From Bacilli bacterium (GTDB lineage: Bacteria; Bacillota_I; Bacilli_A; RFN20; CAG-826), in the NCBI GenBank assembly GCA_035326105.1, contig DAOKYO010000002.1:1-64000 (forward strand): a stretch of DNA of 64,000 nt, in the 5' to 3' direction. Below are positions 1 through 8,722 of this stretch, one piece after another. The notes under the pieces were generated by a model. The model made no database searches. It was not told where the DNA came from and saw only the letters and a list, made by a program, of their open reading frames with translations. Each line of letters begins with the position of its first letter. The stretch's first letter is position 1. A program made the position numbers and the translations under genes.

Positions 1-353
1 AAGATTTTTCTTAGAAATAAAAATAGGTGCCAACAACATCGCTTAAATCTTAAAATAATTGCTGAAAGATTTATGAATCACTTATAAAAACTTTGGTGCA
101 ATTCCTCTAAAAATAAACGCTGCTATCACATTGTTATATTTTAACGAATAAGCAGGCATGCCATTAAACTTACCAGTCGGAAGTATCAAATTCTTTAATA
201 TGCATTAATCCGATTGAACAATAGTTACAGTTTTCCTATTATGTGGCCGACATATTTACAAAATTCTAATTTGTCAAGAAAGAAATGATTACTTTGTTTA
301 ATTTTTCATTACTCAAAAATGGCTTTTCATGACGTTGATAATGGAAGTAGTGT
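1..353. other. AT-rich stretch without a recognisable gene
   Basis: No open frame of useful length is present on either strand. On the minus strand a stop-bounded frame of about 37 codons lies around 85-195; it could be the tail of a decayed gene, but no family is recognisable. A weak purine-rich ribosome binding site (GGAAG at 343-347) lies before the next gene. No convincing promoter was identified. Confidence 0.4.
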
Positions 354-1394
354 TTGTCTAACGTTAATATCGCAAATATGAAAAAAGCACTAAAATCTCT
401 TTTAATATCAGTTCTTGCCATTCTCAGTGGAGTCAGCGTTTCCTATGCGGATTTTGCTTTTACAGGAACTGGAAGCACCAGTAATTTCGGAGAAATTGAT
501 TCATCAATCCCCGAGTGGGATACTATAGAAGTGGTTAGTGTTGCAGCCGGCTATGCCCATTCCCTTGCCGTGACATCCCTAGGAAAAGTGTTTTCCTGGG
601 GATATAATTACTTTGGCCAAATCGGTAATGGATCGTCGGGGAGTTCAAATGTAGTTAGTCCGCAAGATATAACCGCCAACTTCACGGGACTAGCCACGAA
701 TGAAACTGTGGTTGGTTTTGCAGTCGGCGATTTCCATTCCCTTGCCGTGACATCCCTAGGAAAAGTGTTTGCCTGGGGAAGGGATAATAATGGCCAACTG
801 GGTAATGGATCGGGGAGTAGTTCAGATGTAACCAGTCCGCAAGATATAACCGCCAACTTCGCGGGACTGACCACGAATGAAACTGTGGTTGGTGTTTCAG
901 CCGGCTCTATGCATTCCCTTGCCGTGACATCCCTAGGAAAAGTGTTTGCCTGGGGACAAGATAGTTCTGAACAACTAGGCAATGGATCGGGGAGTAGTAG
1001 TATAACCAGTCCGCAAGATATAACCGCCAACTTCACGGGACTGACTACGAATGAAACTGTGGTTAGTGTTTCAGCCGGCGCTATGCATTCCCTTGCCGTG
1101 ACATCCCTGGGAAAAGTGTTTGCCTGGGGAGGGGATAATAATGGCCAAACCGGCAATGGATCGGAGAGTAGTTCAAATGTAGTTAGTCCGGAAGATATAA
1201 CCGCCAACTTCGCGGGACTGACCACGAATGAAACTGTGGTTGGTGTTTCAGCCGGCTCTTACCATTCCTTTGCCGTGACATCCCTGGGAAAAGTGTTTGC
1301 CTGGGGAAGTGATAGTTTTGGCCAACTAGGTAATGGATCGGGGAGTAGTGTAACCAGTCCGGAAAATATAACCGCAAATTTTGCATTGCAATAA
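354..1394 (+). CDS. Secreted RCC1-repeat protein
   Basis: Secreted or surface protein made almost entirely of RCC1/beta-propeller repeats; its ligand is unknown. The N-terminus has a basic stretch, a hydrophobic core and an AlaXAla-type end (SVSYADFA), so it looks like a signal peptide. Five repeats of about 59 residues follow, each with the RCC1 signature VxAGxxHSLAVTSLGKVFxWG and GQxGNGS. The chain stops inside a sixth repeat after SPENITANF, with a short unrelated tail (ALQ). There is no LPXTG or other anchor. The start could be TTG at 354, which has GGAAG 6 nt upstream, or ATG at 378, which gives a more usual signal peptide but has no clear ribosome binding site. RCC1 repeats are seen in some bacterial secreted proteins; a binding role is inference. 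The repeat units are much more alike at DNA level than the family requires, which points to recent amplification. Confidence 0.75.
   Translation: MSNVNIANMKKALKSLLISVLAILSGVSVSYADFAFTGTGSTSNFGEIDSSIPEWDTIEVVSVAAGYAHSLAVTSLGKVFSWGYNYFGQIGNGSSGSSNVVSPQDITANFTGLATNETVVGFAVGDFHSLAVTSLGKVFAWGRDNNGQLGNGSGSSSDVTSPQDITANFAGLTTNETVVGVSAGSMHSLAVTSLGKVFAWGQDSSEQLGNGSGSSSITSPQDITANFTGLTTNETVVSVSAGAMHSLAVTSLGKVFAWGGDNNGQTGNGSESSSNVVSPEDITANFAGLTTNETVVGVSAGSYHSFAVTSLGKVFAWGSDSFGQLGNGSGSSVTSPENITANFALQ
531..1391 (+). repeat. Five tandem 177-bp coding repeats
   Basis: Units begin with GTGGTT at 531, 708, 885, 1059 and 1236, giving spacings of 177, 177, 174 and 177 bp. Each carries the nearly invariant block CCGTGACATCCCT plus ATAACCGCCAACTTC. 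Length differences fall in the serine/glycine-rich loop (GGGGAGTAGT-type) by multiples of three, so the frame is kept. The last unit is truncated and has diverged at synonymous sites near the stop codon. Confidence 0.85.
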
Positions 1395-1439
1395 AGAACA
1401 TTATTTTTTATGTATATATGCATATAAACCACTAATATC

Positions 1440-1868
1440 ATGATAAATAATATCTTGAAGAAAAAGACATTTTGCTTGTTATTTGCGGTAAATATTTTAC
1501 TGATTGCTTCATTAGGTCTGGCATATTTTGTACATTGCTTGCTAAATTCCAAGGTAACGATTAATAATAACCAGATTGTGACATATAATTCGGCTGTAAT
1601 TAACAGGGATAATCAAACGCAAATTCAAATTTCTTTTTCTTATGAAATAAAGAAGCCCAAATGGCTTGAGGCCGATATCTTATTAATTGATTCTTCATTT
1701 AATTGTTTGTTTGATAACATCATTATTACCGATCAATTTTTTGTTATCGATGATAGCGATTATTTAATAGCTAATTTTAGGCTAGATGAATCATATAGCA
1801 ATGCGTTTGCCGCCGAAGTTAATGTTATAAATAGTTATCAAAGCAAATGGGATTACTATTTTAATTAG
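1440..1868 (+). CDS. Unknown protein with N-terminal membrane anchor
   Basis: Not recognised. The 142-residue product has a lysine-rich start, one hydrophobic segment at about residues 10-35 (CLLFAVNILLIASLGLAYFV) and then a polar, Asn/Asp-rich domain likely outside the cell. There is no lipobox. It lies 45 bp after the RCC1-repeat gene on the same strand, so the two may be co-transcribed. No Shine-Dalgarno sequence is visible before ATG 1440; the preceding bases read CACTAATATC. The strong AT bias and lack of family signal fit an accessory gene. Confidence 0.5.
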   Translation: MINNILKKKTFCLLFAVNILLIASLGLAYFVHCLLNSKVTINNNQIVTYNSAVINRDNQTQIQISFSYEIKKPKWLEADILLIDSSFNCLFDNIIITDQFFVIDDSDYLIANFRLDESYSNAFAAEVNVINSYQSKWDYYFN

Positions 1869-1917
1869 AACTTTGAAAAATAAACATAATAGGAATAAAA
1901 GTTAATAATGAACACAA

Positions 1918-3411
1918 TTAATTTGCTTTATTGACCAATTCGTTTTGATGATTGTTTTTTTTATCTTTGATTAAGTACACAAATTTAATTACTCCATATA
2001 AAAGAACAATGATAGCCGCAAACCAAGCTAATGGGTCGGCGAAACAAATGCCGACAAATGCCGAGTTGCTGACTAAATTGGTAGGGCTAATGAGATAAGG
2101 AATATATAGGCATATTAAGATACGAGCAATTAGTTCCATAACGCCAGCCAGAAATGGATATAATGATTTTCCCAAGCCTTGAATGGTATTTCGCGAAACA
2201 AATAGTACTCCTAAGAAAAGAGAAGATGGTAAGGCTACATGCATATAAGTAGTGGCATAATAGATAGTTTCCGGATAAATATTCGATTCATTTATAAATA
2301 TATATAAGAAAAAACCATCCATTGACAAAAGTAGGCTCATAATATTGATAATTACATAGGTGACACCGACAATTAAAAAAGCCTGATTCAGTCCTTGTTT
2401 AATGCGTTTAATGTTATTGGCACCATAATTCTGGGCGGTAAAAGAAAGCATTGCCGTACCTAAAGCGGCGAAGGGCGACAAAAGAAAATTATCCATTTTT
2501 CCGGCCGCTCCATAACCATCTTGAGCATAGTGAGCCGGGGTATTTGTTCCGGGGATAAGTTTTCCAATGTCGAACGTATTAATCGCTCCCTGAAGAATAA
2601 TCAAACCGATAGCTAATATTGAAAATTGAAAGGCAAGAGGCAATCCCTGAATAAGCAACTCTTTAATCTCTTTTGCCTTCAAGGAAAAGTCGCTTCGTTT
2701 TAATCGCAAAAATTCATATTTCTTAAAGGAATACACGAAGCACATAATAGCGCTGATAGCTTGTGATATAACGGTGGCAATTGCCGCTCCGGCCACTTTA
2801 GCATCCGGCCCCTTAAATGTGGTTACGAAAAGGAAGTCGAGCCCGATATTGATAATGCTGGATAATATCAAAAAGAACAGTGGGGTAATACTATCGCCAA
2901 TACTACGAAGAACGCTGACGATGAGATTATAAAAAACCATTGTAATTAGCCCGATATATATGACACTTAAATAGGTGCTCGCAGCTTTATAAGTAACCAA
3001 ATCATTCTCGGGAGTTACATTAATGATTTCGAGAAGATCGTCAGCAAAAACGGTCGCTATAAGAGTTAAGATTAAAGAAATTATTAAAGATATGGTGATC
3101 ATATTAGCAAAAGAACGTCTAAATGCGGGGTAGTCTTTACGACCAAAATTGCGTCCAGTTATAACACTGAAGCCGGCGGTACAGCCAAAGGCAAACTGAA
3201 GAATAATAAATACCAGACTATTTGTATCACTTACCCCGGCAAATTGAAGCGGTAAGTAATGGCCGACAATCATCGCATCCACCATCGAGTAAATATTTTG
3301 AAAAATGATACTTATAAAAATTGGTATCGCAAAGCGAAGAATAACCTTCCAAGGTGTTCCAACAGTTAAATCTACCGACTGAAAAAGAGTTTTTGTTTTC
3401 ATAAACGGCAT
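1918..3411 (-). CDS. MATE-family multidrug/sodium antiporter
   Basis: Predicted 12-helix exporter of the multidrug and toxic compound extrusion family (NorM/DinF/MepA type), which couples sodium or proton entry to efflux of organic cations or other small molecules. The N-terminal half shows typical MATE features: TPWKVILRFAIPIF, QNIYSMVDAMIVGHYL and FGCTAGFSVITGRNFGRKD. Two sets of six hydrophobic helices follow over 497 residues, the usual family length. The start may be ATG 3411 or ATG 3402; neither has a strong ribosome binding site. It is transcribed away from the prs-like gene, and the 146-bp divergent spacer holds a catabolite-response-like site. The substrate cannot be told from sequence. 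Confidence 0.85.
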   Translation of the reverse strand: MPFMKTKTLFQSVDLTVGTPWKVILRFAIPIFISIIFQNIYSMVDAMIVGHYLPLQFAGVSDTNSLVFIILQFAFGCTAGFSVITGRNFGRKDYPAFRRSFANMITISLIISLILTLIATVFADDLLEIINVTPENDLVTYKAASTYLSVIYIGLITMVFYNLIVSVLRSIGDSITPLFFLILSSIINIGLDFLFVTTFKGPDAKVAGAAIATVISQAISAIMCFVYSFKKYEFLRLKRSDFSLKAKEIKELLIQGLPLAFQFSILAIGLIILQGAINTFDIGKLIPGTNTPAHYAQDGYGAAGKMDNFLLSPFAALGTAMLSFTAQNYGANNIKRIKQGLNQAFLIVGVTYVIINIMSLLLSMDGFFLYIFINESNIYPETIYYATTYMHVALPSSLFLGVLFVSRNTIQGLGKSLYPFLAGVMELIARILICLYIPYLISPTNLVSNSAFVGICFADPLAWFAAIIVLLYGVIKFVYLIKDKKNNHQNELVNKAN

Positions 3412-3472
3412 AATTATACATTCAATTTTCTTTATTGGAAGAAGATTGATGAATAAAAGATTTATTTACTCT

Positions 3473-3486
3473 AGAAAGCGCTTGCA
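3473..3486. promoter_or_regulatory. cre-like catabolite control site
   Basis: AGAAAGCGCTTGCA matches the Bacillus cre consensus TGWAARCGYTWNCA at 13 of 14 positions; only the first base differs. It lies between the divergent MATE and prs-like genes, just upstream of the plus-strand promoter, where CcpA binding could affect either gene. No CcpA gene is in the window, so its use is inferred. Confidence 0.45.
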
Positions 3487-3498
3487 AACAAATATTCT

Positions 3499-3528
3499 TT
3501 GTTTTTCTTTTACAAAGAAAAGTATGAT
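3499..3528 (+). promoter_or_regulatory. Sigma-A promoter for the prs-like gene
   Basis: TTGTTT (3499-3504), 18 bp, TATGAT (3523-3528), about 30 bp before ATG 3558. A perfect 6-bp inverted repeat CTTTGT/ACAAAG (3497-3502 and 3512-3517) overlaps the -35 box and spacer and may be an operator. Confidence 0.45.
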
Positions 3529-3557
3529 AGAATACTTGTATTATTGGAGAATAAATT

Positions 3558-4505
3558 ATGCAGACTATTTTTGGAATTTCCGCGAATAAAAAGTTGCTTG
3601 CAGCCCTCGCTCAATTTACCGATTTCGCCATTGGAAAAATTAGAATGTTTAGTTTCTCCGACCATGAATTTGTAATTTCAGCTCGGGGGAGCAATCTTTC
3701 TTCAAAGGCAGTGATTGTGCAATCAATGTCCTACCCAGTTGAACGCCATTTTTTTGAATTGTCTTTTTTAGCCAATAGCTTATGGACAAATGGCGTTAAC
3801 GATATAGTAGCTATTATTCCTTATTTTGGTTTTGCGCGACAGGAAGTTAAAGGCAAGGAAGTATCAACACCAGCAGTCGATATGTTGATTGAAATGTTAA
3901 AATCCGCCCATATAAGCAGTATTATAACTTATGATATTCACGCAAGTGAACAGGGGGCAAAAGATAGTTTTTATAATGTTGATTTTAGCGATGTCTTTTT
4001 AATGCCAATAAAGAAGTTTTTGACGGAAAATCATTTTCATCCCCAGAATACGGTTTTTGTGATTCCTGATGGCGGAGCCACTAAACGGTTATCGACTTTT
4101 TTAAAGGCATTTCCAGAATATCCAATATCGCAATTGAGCAAACGGCGTCCCCAGGCCAATAAAGTGCGTTTGATTGATTTTACGGGTGAGGTTATCAACC
4201 GGCATGCGATTATGCTGGATGATATTATTGATACTGGTGGAACAACGGAATTAGTGGCGGAAGAATTGAGAAAGCGCGGGGCACTCGATATGTATGTTGT
4301 GGCCACGCATGGCGTCTTTTCCGGTGATTATCAAAAACACTTGGGTAACCCGTTTATCAAAAAAATAATTACCACTGATAGTATTGATAAAACGGTCCCG
4401 GGAATTTTGGCCCAAAAAATAATTCGGATTTCTCTTGCGGAAAATCTTGCTAATATTTTAAAAAGAATAGACAATAAGGGTATAAATAATTTTGAAAAGA
4501 GATAG
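3558..4505 (+). CDS. prs: Ribose-phosphate pyrophosphokinase-like protein
   Basis: Likely makes PRPP from ribose 5-phosphate and ATP for nucleotide and NAD synthesis. At 315 residues it has the normal length of class I PRPP synthetases. Family features are the PYFGFARQE segment (canonical YxGYARQDR), YDIHASEQ (canonical DLHAxQ), IPDGGATKR (canonical SPDxGGxxR) and the PRPP loop DDIIDTGGT. Several motifs are altered relative to textbook Prs (RQE for RQD, YDIHASEQGA for DLHAxQIQGF), so this is a divergent copy; it could be a second Prs or a related phosphoribosyltransferase-fold protein. ATG 3558 is preceded by TTGGAGAATAAATT with a good GGAG. The next gene begins 4 bp after the stop, so an operon with the GNAT-like and PlsC genes is likely. 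Confidence 0.75.
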   Translation: MQTIFGISANKKLLAALAQFTDFAIGKIRMFSFSDHEFVISARGSNLSSKAVIVQSMSYPVERHFFELSFLANSLWTNGVNDIVAIIPYFGFARQEVKGKEVSTPAVDMLIEMLKSAHISSIITYDIHASEQGAKDSFYNVDFSDVFLMPIKKFLTENHFHPQNTVFVIPDGGATKRLSTFLKAFPEYPISQLSKRRPQANKVRLIDFTGEVINRHAIMLDDIIDTGGTTELVAEELRKRGALDMYVVATHGVFSGDYQKHLGNPFIKKIITTDSIDKTVPGILAQKIIRISLAENLANILKRIDNKGINNFEKR

Positions 4506-4509
4506 AAAT

Positions 4510-5649
4510 ATGATTGAGATCAAAGTGGTCAATAATGGCCGTTTACTAAAAAAATTTATTGACTTTCCCGTCAAATTATATAAAGGAAACAAGTATTTTA
4601 CCCCCTATATTTATGAGGATGAAATCTCCAATTTGATGCCTGGAAAAAATCCGGCTGCCTCCTATTGTGATTTTAAGTTATTTTTAGCTTATCGCGAGGG
4701 GAAGATTGTCGGCAGAATCTGTGCCATCTTAAATCACTTTAGCAATGAAAAGTATCATCAAAAACGCATCCGTTTTAATCGGATTGATATGATTGACGAT
4801 ATTGAAGTGACCAAGGCGTTAATAAAAGCAGTTGAGGATTTTGGCCTTCAAAACGGAATGACGGAAATTGCGGGTCCGCTCGGATATAGCGATCAAGATA
4901 AGGAAGGTTTGCTTACCTATGGCTTTGAAGAGCACAATATGTTTGCAACATTTTATCATTTTCCCTACTATTATGAGCACCTTAAGCAATTGGGTTTTAT
5001 CGAAGATGCCAAGTGGAATGAATACCGGGTTTTTATTCCAGATAAACCTGATTTGAAACTGCAGAAAATTGCTGATTATACGGCTAAAAAGTACGATTTT
5101 CACATCGTCCAATTCAAACGTAAAAGCAAGAAAGCCGTTAAACCCTATATTGTTGAGGTTCTTTCGCTTGTCAATCGCGCATATGCGAATCTATATGGCT
5201 ATGTACCAATTGATGAAGGACAAATGTATCATTTAGCAGATCAATACATTCCTCTTATCAATCTTGACTATATGCAAATTGTCGTCGACAGCAATAATAA
5301 GGTCGTCGCCTTTGGCCTTATGATTCCAACCCCGGTGTTTGCTTTAAAGCGCCATAAAGGTCATCTTTTTCCTCTCGGATGGATTTCTTTCTTAAGAGCA
5401 ATAAAAAAAGAGAAAATTCTCGATATGCTTTTAGTAGCCACTGAACCAGAATTAAAGAATAGCGGAGTTATGACGATGGTATTTGCCGCTGCCATTAATA
5501 ATGCAGTCAAGAACAAAGTAAAGTATTGTGAGACGGGACCGGAATTAGTTACGAATGAAGAGGTCCAATCACTATGGAGCCGTTTTGAGCATGTTCGACA
5601 CAAAACGCGGGCATGCTTCGTAAAACCGATTGAAAACAATGAAAAGTAA
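4510..5649 (+). CDS. GNAT-superfamily-like protein of unknown substrate
   Basis: About 379 residues from ATG 4510, chosen because GAGATAG precedes it; a TTG at 4492 in the same frame has no ribosome binding site. The chain has the look of a two-domain N-acetyltransferase-like protein: an N-terminal part with FLAYREGKIVGRICAIL, the segment EIAGPLGYSDQDKEGLL, and a C-terminal domain with VVAFGLMIPTPVFALKRHKG and ATEPELKNSGVMTMVFAAAI. The canonical RxxGxG acetyl-CoA loop is not obvious. It sits between the prs-like gene and an acyltransferase with overlapping ends, so a role in lipid or envelope modification is possible but is inference. Confidence 0.55.
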   Translation: MIEIKVVNNGRLLKKFIDFPVKLYKGNKYFTPYIYEDEISNLMPGKNPAASYCDFKLFLAYREGKIVGRICAILNHFSNEKYHQKRIRFNRIDMIDDIEVTKALIKAVEDFGLQNGMTEIAGPLGYSDQDKEGLLTYGFEEHNMFATFYHFPYYYEHLKQLGFIEDAKWNEYRVFIPDKPDLKLQKIADYTAKKYDFHIVQFKRKSKKAVKPYIVEVLSLVNRAYANLYGYVPIDEGQMYHLADQYIPLINLDYMQIVVDSNNKVVAFGLMIPTPVFALKRHKGHLFPLGWISFLRAIKKEKILDMLLVATEPELKNSGVMTMVFAAAINNAVKNKVKYCETGPELVTNEEVQSLWSRFEHVRHKTRACFVKPIENNEK

Positions 5650-6898
5650 ACGTAGCCAAACTAAGCATGTGGTAAAATTTCGTCATCGTTTTTTCTATGG
5701 TTTAGCGCGTATTCTTTTAGCTTGGATTTTTCGCCTTCATGCAAACTTTCATAGTAAACACTATCACCTAAAGGGAAAGGGACCCTATATTATTGTCTCT
5801 AATCATACTTCGGCTCTCGACCCGATTTTGCTCGCCACCAGCACTGACATTCCTATTTATTATGTGGCTTCTGAAATAATTTTTGGCCATGGACTTATCA
5901 GTCGACTTTTAGAGTTTTGCTTTGCTCCAATTCCTAAAAGTAAATCTCTACCCGACATATCGACGATTATGACGATTAAGAAGGTTTTGAAGGAAAAAGG
6001 AACCGTGGGTATTTTTGTTGAGGGCAATGTGACATTTACTGGTGGATTGGCTTCAATGCCCTTTGCGATTGGTAAGTTAGTTAAATCGCTCAATGTCCCT
6101 CTTCTTTTCTTCCGTTTTCATGGTGTTTCCCAATCGGATCCCCGTTGGGCAACTAAACGAAGAAAAGGCCGCTCATGGGGAGAATTTTACTCGCAAATGA
6201 ATCCCGATGAGTATAACGCACTGTCCTTGGATGAGCTTAATAAAATAATTTATGAACGCATTGATGCCAATCCGTATAAGGAGAACCCACCCCTTTCGTT
6301 TAAAACTAAGCACATGAGCGAACATCTTGAGCGCCTGATTTTTGCGTGTCCGCACTGTCATAGTGTCAATACCGTTCACGGTTATGATGATTTTATTTGT
6401 GACGAATGCGGTTTTACCGCGCATTATGATGAACACGGATATTTGGTTTCTAAAGAATATGGTAAGCAAACTTTGATTGAAGTCGATCAGTTGGTCAAGG
6501 ATAATTATCAGCATTTTTTGGCTACCAACGCCGATTTTAAATTGAAGGCTACGGGTCTTTGGGTCGAAATATTAAAAAAGCGAAGAAAATACCATGGACA
6601 GGTTCAAATCACGGTCAGCCATGAGGGTATCGATGTTATTAGTAAGCATAAAGATCAGTCCTTCAAAGTCGGCTATCACGAGTTGGTTAGCATGGCCGTT
6701 CAGCAAAAGGGAGGACTCATCCTCTATATTCATGGTCGCAACACAACGATGATTAAATTTCCCGCTTCCGTGAGTGCCTATCAGTTCTTAGTTACGCTTC
6801 AAGTTTTTGTCCATCGCTATAAATTTATTAAAGGAGAAGTGAAAAATGAATTTATTGACCTTAATGACGAGCACCATACCGAATGTTTGGGACTATGA
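5639..6898 (+). CDS. PlsC-type acyltransferase with zinc ribbon and extra C-terminal domain
   Basis: Membrane-associated 1-acylglycerol-3-phosphate acyltransferase-like enzyme. The first 220 or so residues are the PlsC domain: the HX4D catalytic motif as NHTSALD, and FVEGNVTF in place of FPEGTRS. It continues with a zinc ribbon, CPHC then CDEC with 18 residues between the two pairs (ACPHCHSV and ICDECGFT). A final region of about 120 residues (QVQITVSHEGIDVISKHKD onward) resembles a small beta-rich domain. Plain PlsC proteins are near 200-260 residues, so this one is unusually long at about 419. The start may be TTG 5630 or ATG 5639; both overlap the upstream stop codon. The C-terminal 17 codons overlap the symporter gene. 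Confidence 0.7.
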   Translation: MKSKRSQTKHVVKFRHRFFYGLARILLAWIFRLHANFHSKHYHLKGKGPYIIVSNHTSALDPILLATSTDIPIYYVASEIIFGHGLISRLLEFCFAPIPKSKSLPDISTIMTIKKVLKEKGTVGIFVEGNVTFTGGLASMPFAIGKLVKSLNVPLLFFRFHGVSQSDPRWATKRRKGRSWGEFYSQMNPDEYNALSLDELNKIIYERIDANPYKENPPLSFKTKHMSEHLERLIFACPHCHSVNTVHGYDDFICDECGFTAHYDEHGYLVSKEYGKQTLIEVDQLVKDNYQHFLATNADFKLKATGLWVEILKKRRKYHGQVQITVSHEGIDVISKHKDQSFKVGYHELVSMAVQQKGGLILYIHGRNTTMIKFPASVSAYQFLVTLQVFVHRYKFIKGEVKNEFIDLNDEHHTECLGL

Positions 6899-8327
6899 CT
6901 TCTATTGGGGCGATTTTGTATACTTGGGCATAATTGCTTTAATCCTTCTCTTGGCCAACGTTTTACGGCGCAAAATTCGTTTTCTTAATCGCTATGTTAT
7001 ACCGACGGCCGTAATCGGTGGCTTTCTGGGACTAGGAATCAAATATTTGGTCGATTGGATATCGAAATCGGCTTTTGATTACTCAATTCTTTCGGGAACC
7101 AATAATTTTATGAATTTTGTAACTTATCACGCGATTGCCATCGGCTTTATTGCCATGGGATTAAAGGACAATAAGAGCGATGCCAAGATAAACGGCAAAA
7201 AAGAAGCGGTTAAATCGGGACTCGTAATCGTTTCCACCTATCTTCTTCAGGCTTTTGTCGGTTTACTTATTACCATATTTATTGCCGCAATCTTCAAAAA
7301 TTCAGTGATGAGTAATGGAGCCTTTTCCGGAGTGCTCCTGGCACTTGGCTTTGGTCAGGGCCCCGGCCAAGCGGGAAATACCGGGAAGATATTTTCCGAA
7401 ATAAATGGTGGACTTTTCTCAATCGGTCAAGACTTTGGGCTATCAATATCAACCCTCGGATTTGTCGTGGCCTGCATCCCGGGAATTATCTACATGAACT
7501 ATCTTATTCGGAAAGGGCGGCTTAAAATCAGCCGAAACGAAAAAATGGCCGCGACTACGACTGATGATGTCGAAGGTGTCGACGAGATTCCGTTAGCCGA
7601 GTCTATCGATAAATTCACCATCCAAATCAGCTTGGTCTTAATGCTCTATTTATTTACCTTTCTGGTCATTTTTGGCCTTTCCTCTTTAATCGATTGGAGT
7701 AATATTGCTTTTTTGGTCAACAATGTCAAATCGCTAATCTGGGGATTTAACTTCCTGTTTGCGATGGCAATAGCGATGGTCGCCAAATTAATTATTCGTC
7801 AATTGCGAAAAAGAAAAATTATGCACCGTAAGTATACGAATGATTATATGCTAAACCGAATTAGTGGAACGGCTTTCGACTTTATGATCGTCAGCTCGAT
7901 TATGGCAATCGACATTCAAAAATTAAATGATGTCGGCGTTGTAGTTGCCCTTCTATCGCTTGGAATCATCGGGGCAATCGTGACTTTTGTTTATTTGAAG
8001 TATATTTGTAAGAAGACTTTTCCCAGTTATTATCTACCAGCCTTCTTTGGTTTTTATGGAATGTTGACCGGAACGGCTTCAACCGGAATTGCCCTTTTAC
8101 GAGAAGTTGATCCTCAGTTTAAGACCGAGACAGCAAATGATTTAGTAAACGGCTCTGGAACAGCAATTATATTCGGCGGTCCTTTGCTATTAGCGGTCGG
8201 ACTTGTTTATATCAACACCACCTGGCTTTGGATCTGTACGGCGGGGTTCCTCTTGCTATTTGGATTCTATTTATTCTTACTGGCAAAAATCAGCAAACCA
8301 AGCAAGAAAAAAGATTCAGCCAACTAA
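6846..8327 (+). CDS. gltS: Sodium/glutamate symporter (GltS family)
   Basis: Inner-membrane sodium-coupled glutamate uptake carrier. Around ten hydrophobic segments are visible. The glycine-rich loop GFGQGPGQAGNTGK matches the GltS signature, and a second pore loop lies near GFYGMLTGTASTGIALLR. The 493 residues are longer than E. coli GltS (about 400) mainly because of the N-terminal helix and a charged cytoplasmic linker (residues about 230-260). ATG 6846 has a strong AAAGGAG 10 nt upstream, although the gene then overlaps the acyltransferase by 53 nt. There is no terminator of its own before the convergent XRE gene, whose stop lies 4 bp away. Confidence 0.85.
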   Translation: MNLLTLMTSTIPNVWDYDFYWGDFVYLGIIALILLLANVLRRKIRFLNRYVIPTAVIGGFLGLGIKYLVDWISKSAFDYSILSGTNNFMNFVTYHAIAIGFIAMGLKDNKSDAKINGKKEAVKSGLVIVSTYLLQAFVGLLITIFIAAIFKNSVMSNGAFSGVLLALGFGQGPGQAGNTGKIFSEINGGLFSIGQDFGLSISTLGFVVACIPGIIYMNYLIRKGRLKISRNEKMAATTTDDVEGVDEIPLAESIDKFTIQISLVLMLYLFTFLVIFGLSSLIDWSNIAFLVNNVKSLIWGFNFLFAMAIAMVAKLIIRQLRKRKIMHRKYTNDYMLNRISGTAFDFMIVSSIMAIDIQKLNDVGVVVALLSLGIIGAIVTFVYLKYICKKTFPSYYLPAFFGFYGMLTGTASTGIALLREVDPQFKTETANDLVNGSGTAIIFGGPLLLAVGLVYINTTWLWICTAGFLLLFGFYLFLLAKISKPSKKKDSAN

Positions 8328-8331
8328 AGAA

Positions 8332-8718
8332 TCATTTCTCTTCATCATCTATTGAATCGGATAGTTCATATTCATTTTTGGGCAAAGGATTGCTAGTATT
8401 TTTTAAATCATTCGTTTCCGCAATTCTTTCGATAACTTTAAACGCGTTTTGAATGACAATAAAATCTGCCTTTGTAATCGTTATGGTTTGTTCATCGCTT
8501 TCTAGCACACTAGCGTATGGGAGATGAAGTAATTGGCAAATAGAAATAAAATCATCCAATTTTAAACGAATCTTCCCGTTTTCGATATTACGGTAAGTTT
8601 CTTTTGCTAGTCCAAGATGATTTCCAACTTGTTCTTGCGTTAATCCGGCTCGTTGTCGCTGTTCGCGAATTTTTCTAAGTATTATTTCCACACCTATATA
8701 ATATAAATATGGTGACAT
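8332..8718 (-). CDS. XRE-family transcriptional regulator
   Basis: Small DNA-binding regulator of 128 residues. Residues about 14-65 form a Cro/CI-type helix-turn-helix: RKIREQRQRAGLTQEQVGNH followed by LGLAKETYRNIENGK. The C-terminal half is acidic (SIDDEEK) with a short helical stretch, and no known sensor domain. The start at ATG 8718 gives MSPYLYYIG before the domain; a GTG at 8691 would begin right at the domain. A perfect inverted repeat ACTATT/AATAGT lies just upstream at 8723-8744 and may be its operator. Targets are not known; the adjacent plus-strand promoter is the obvious candidate. Confidence 0.75.
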   Translation of the reverse strand: MSPYLYYIGVEIILRKIREQRQRAGLTQEQVGNHLGLAKETYRNIENGKIRLKLDDFISICQLLHLPYASVLESDEQTITITKADFIVIQNAFKVIERIAETNDLKNTSNPLPKNEYELSDSIDDEEK

Positions 8719-8722
8719 TTAC

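Noticed and set aside
85..195. 37-codon minus-strand frame that might be the end of a gene
   Set aside because: Bounded by stops, no recognisable motif; too short to call.
608..1225. A 205-codon open frame on the minus strand across the RCC1 repeats
   Set aside because: It repeats with the same 177-bp period as the plus-strand repeats, has no ribosome binding site and no family match; it is a shadow of the repeat array.
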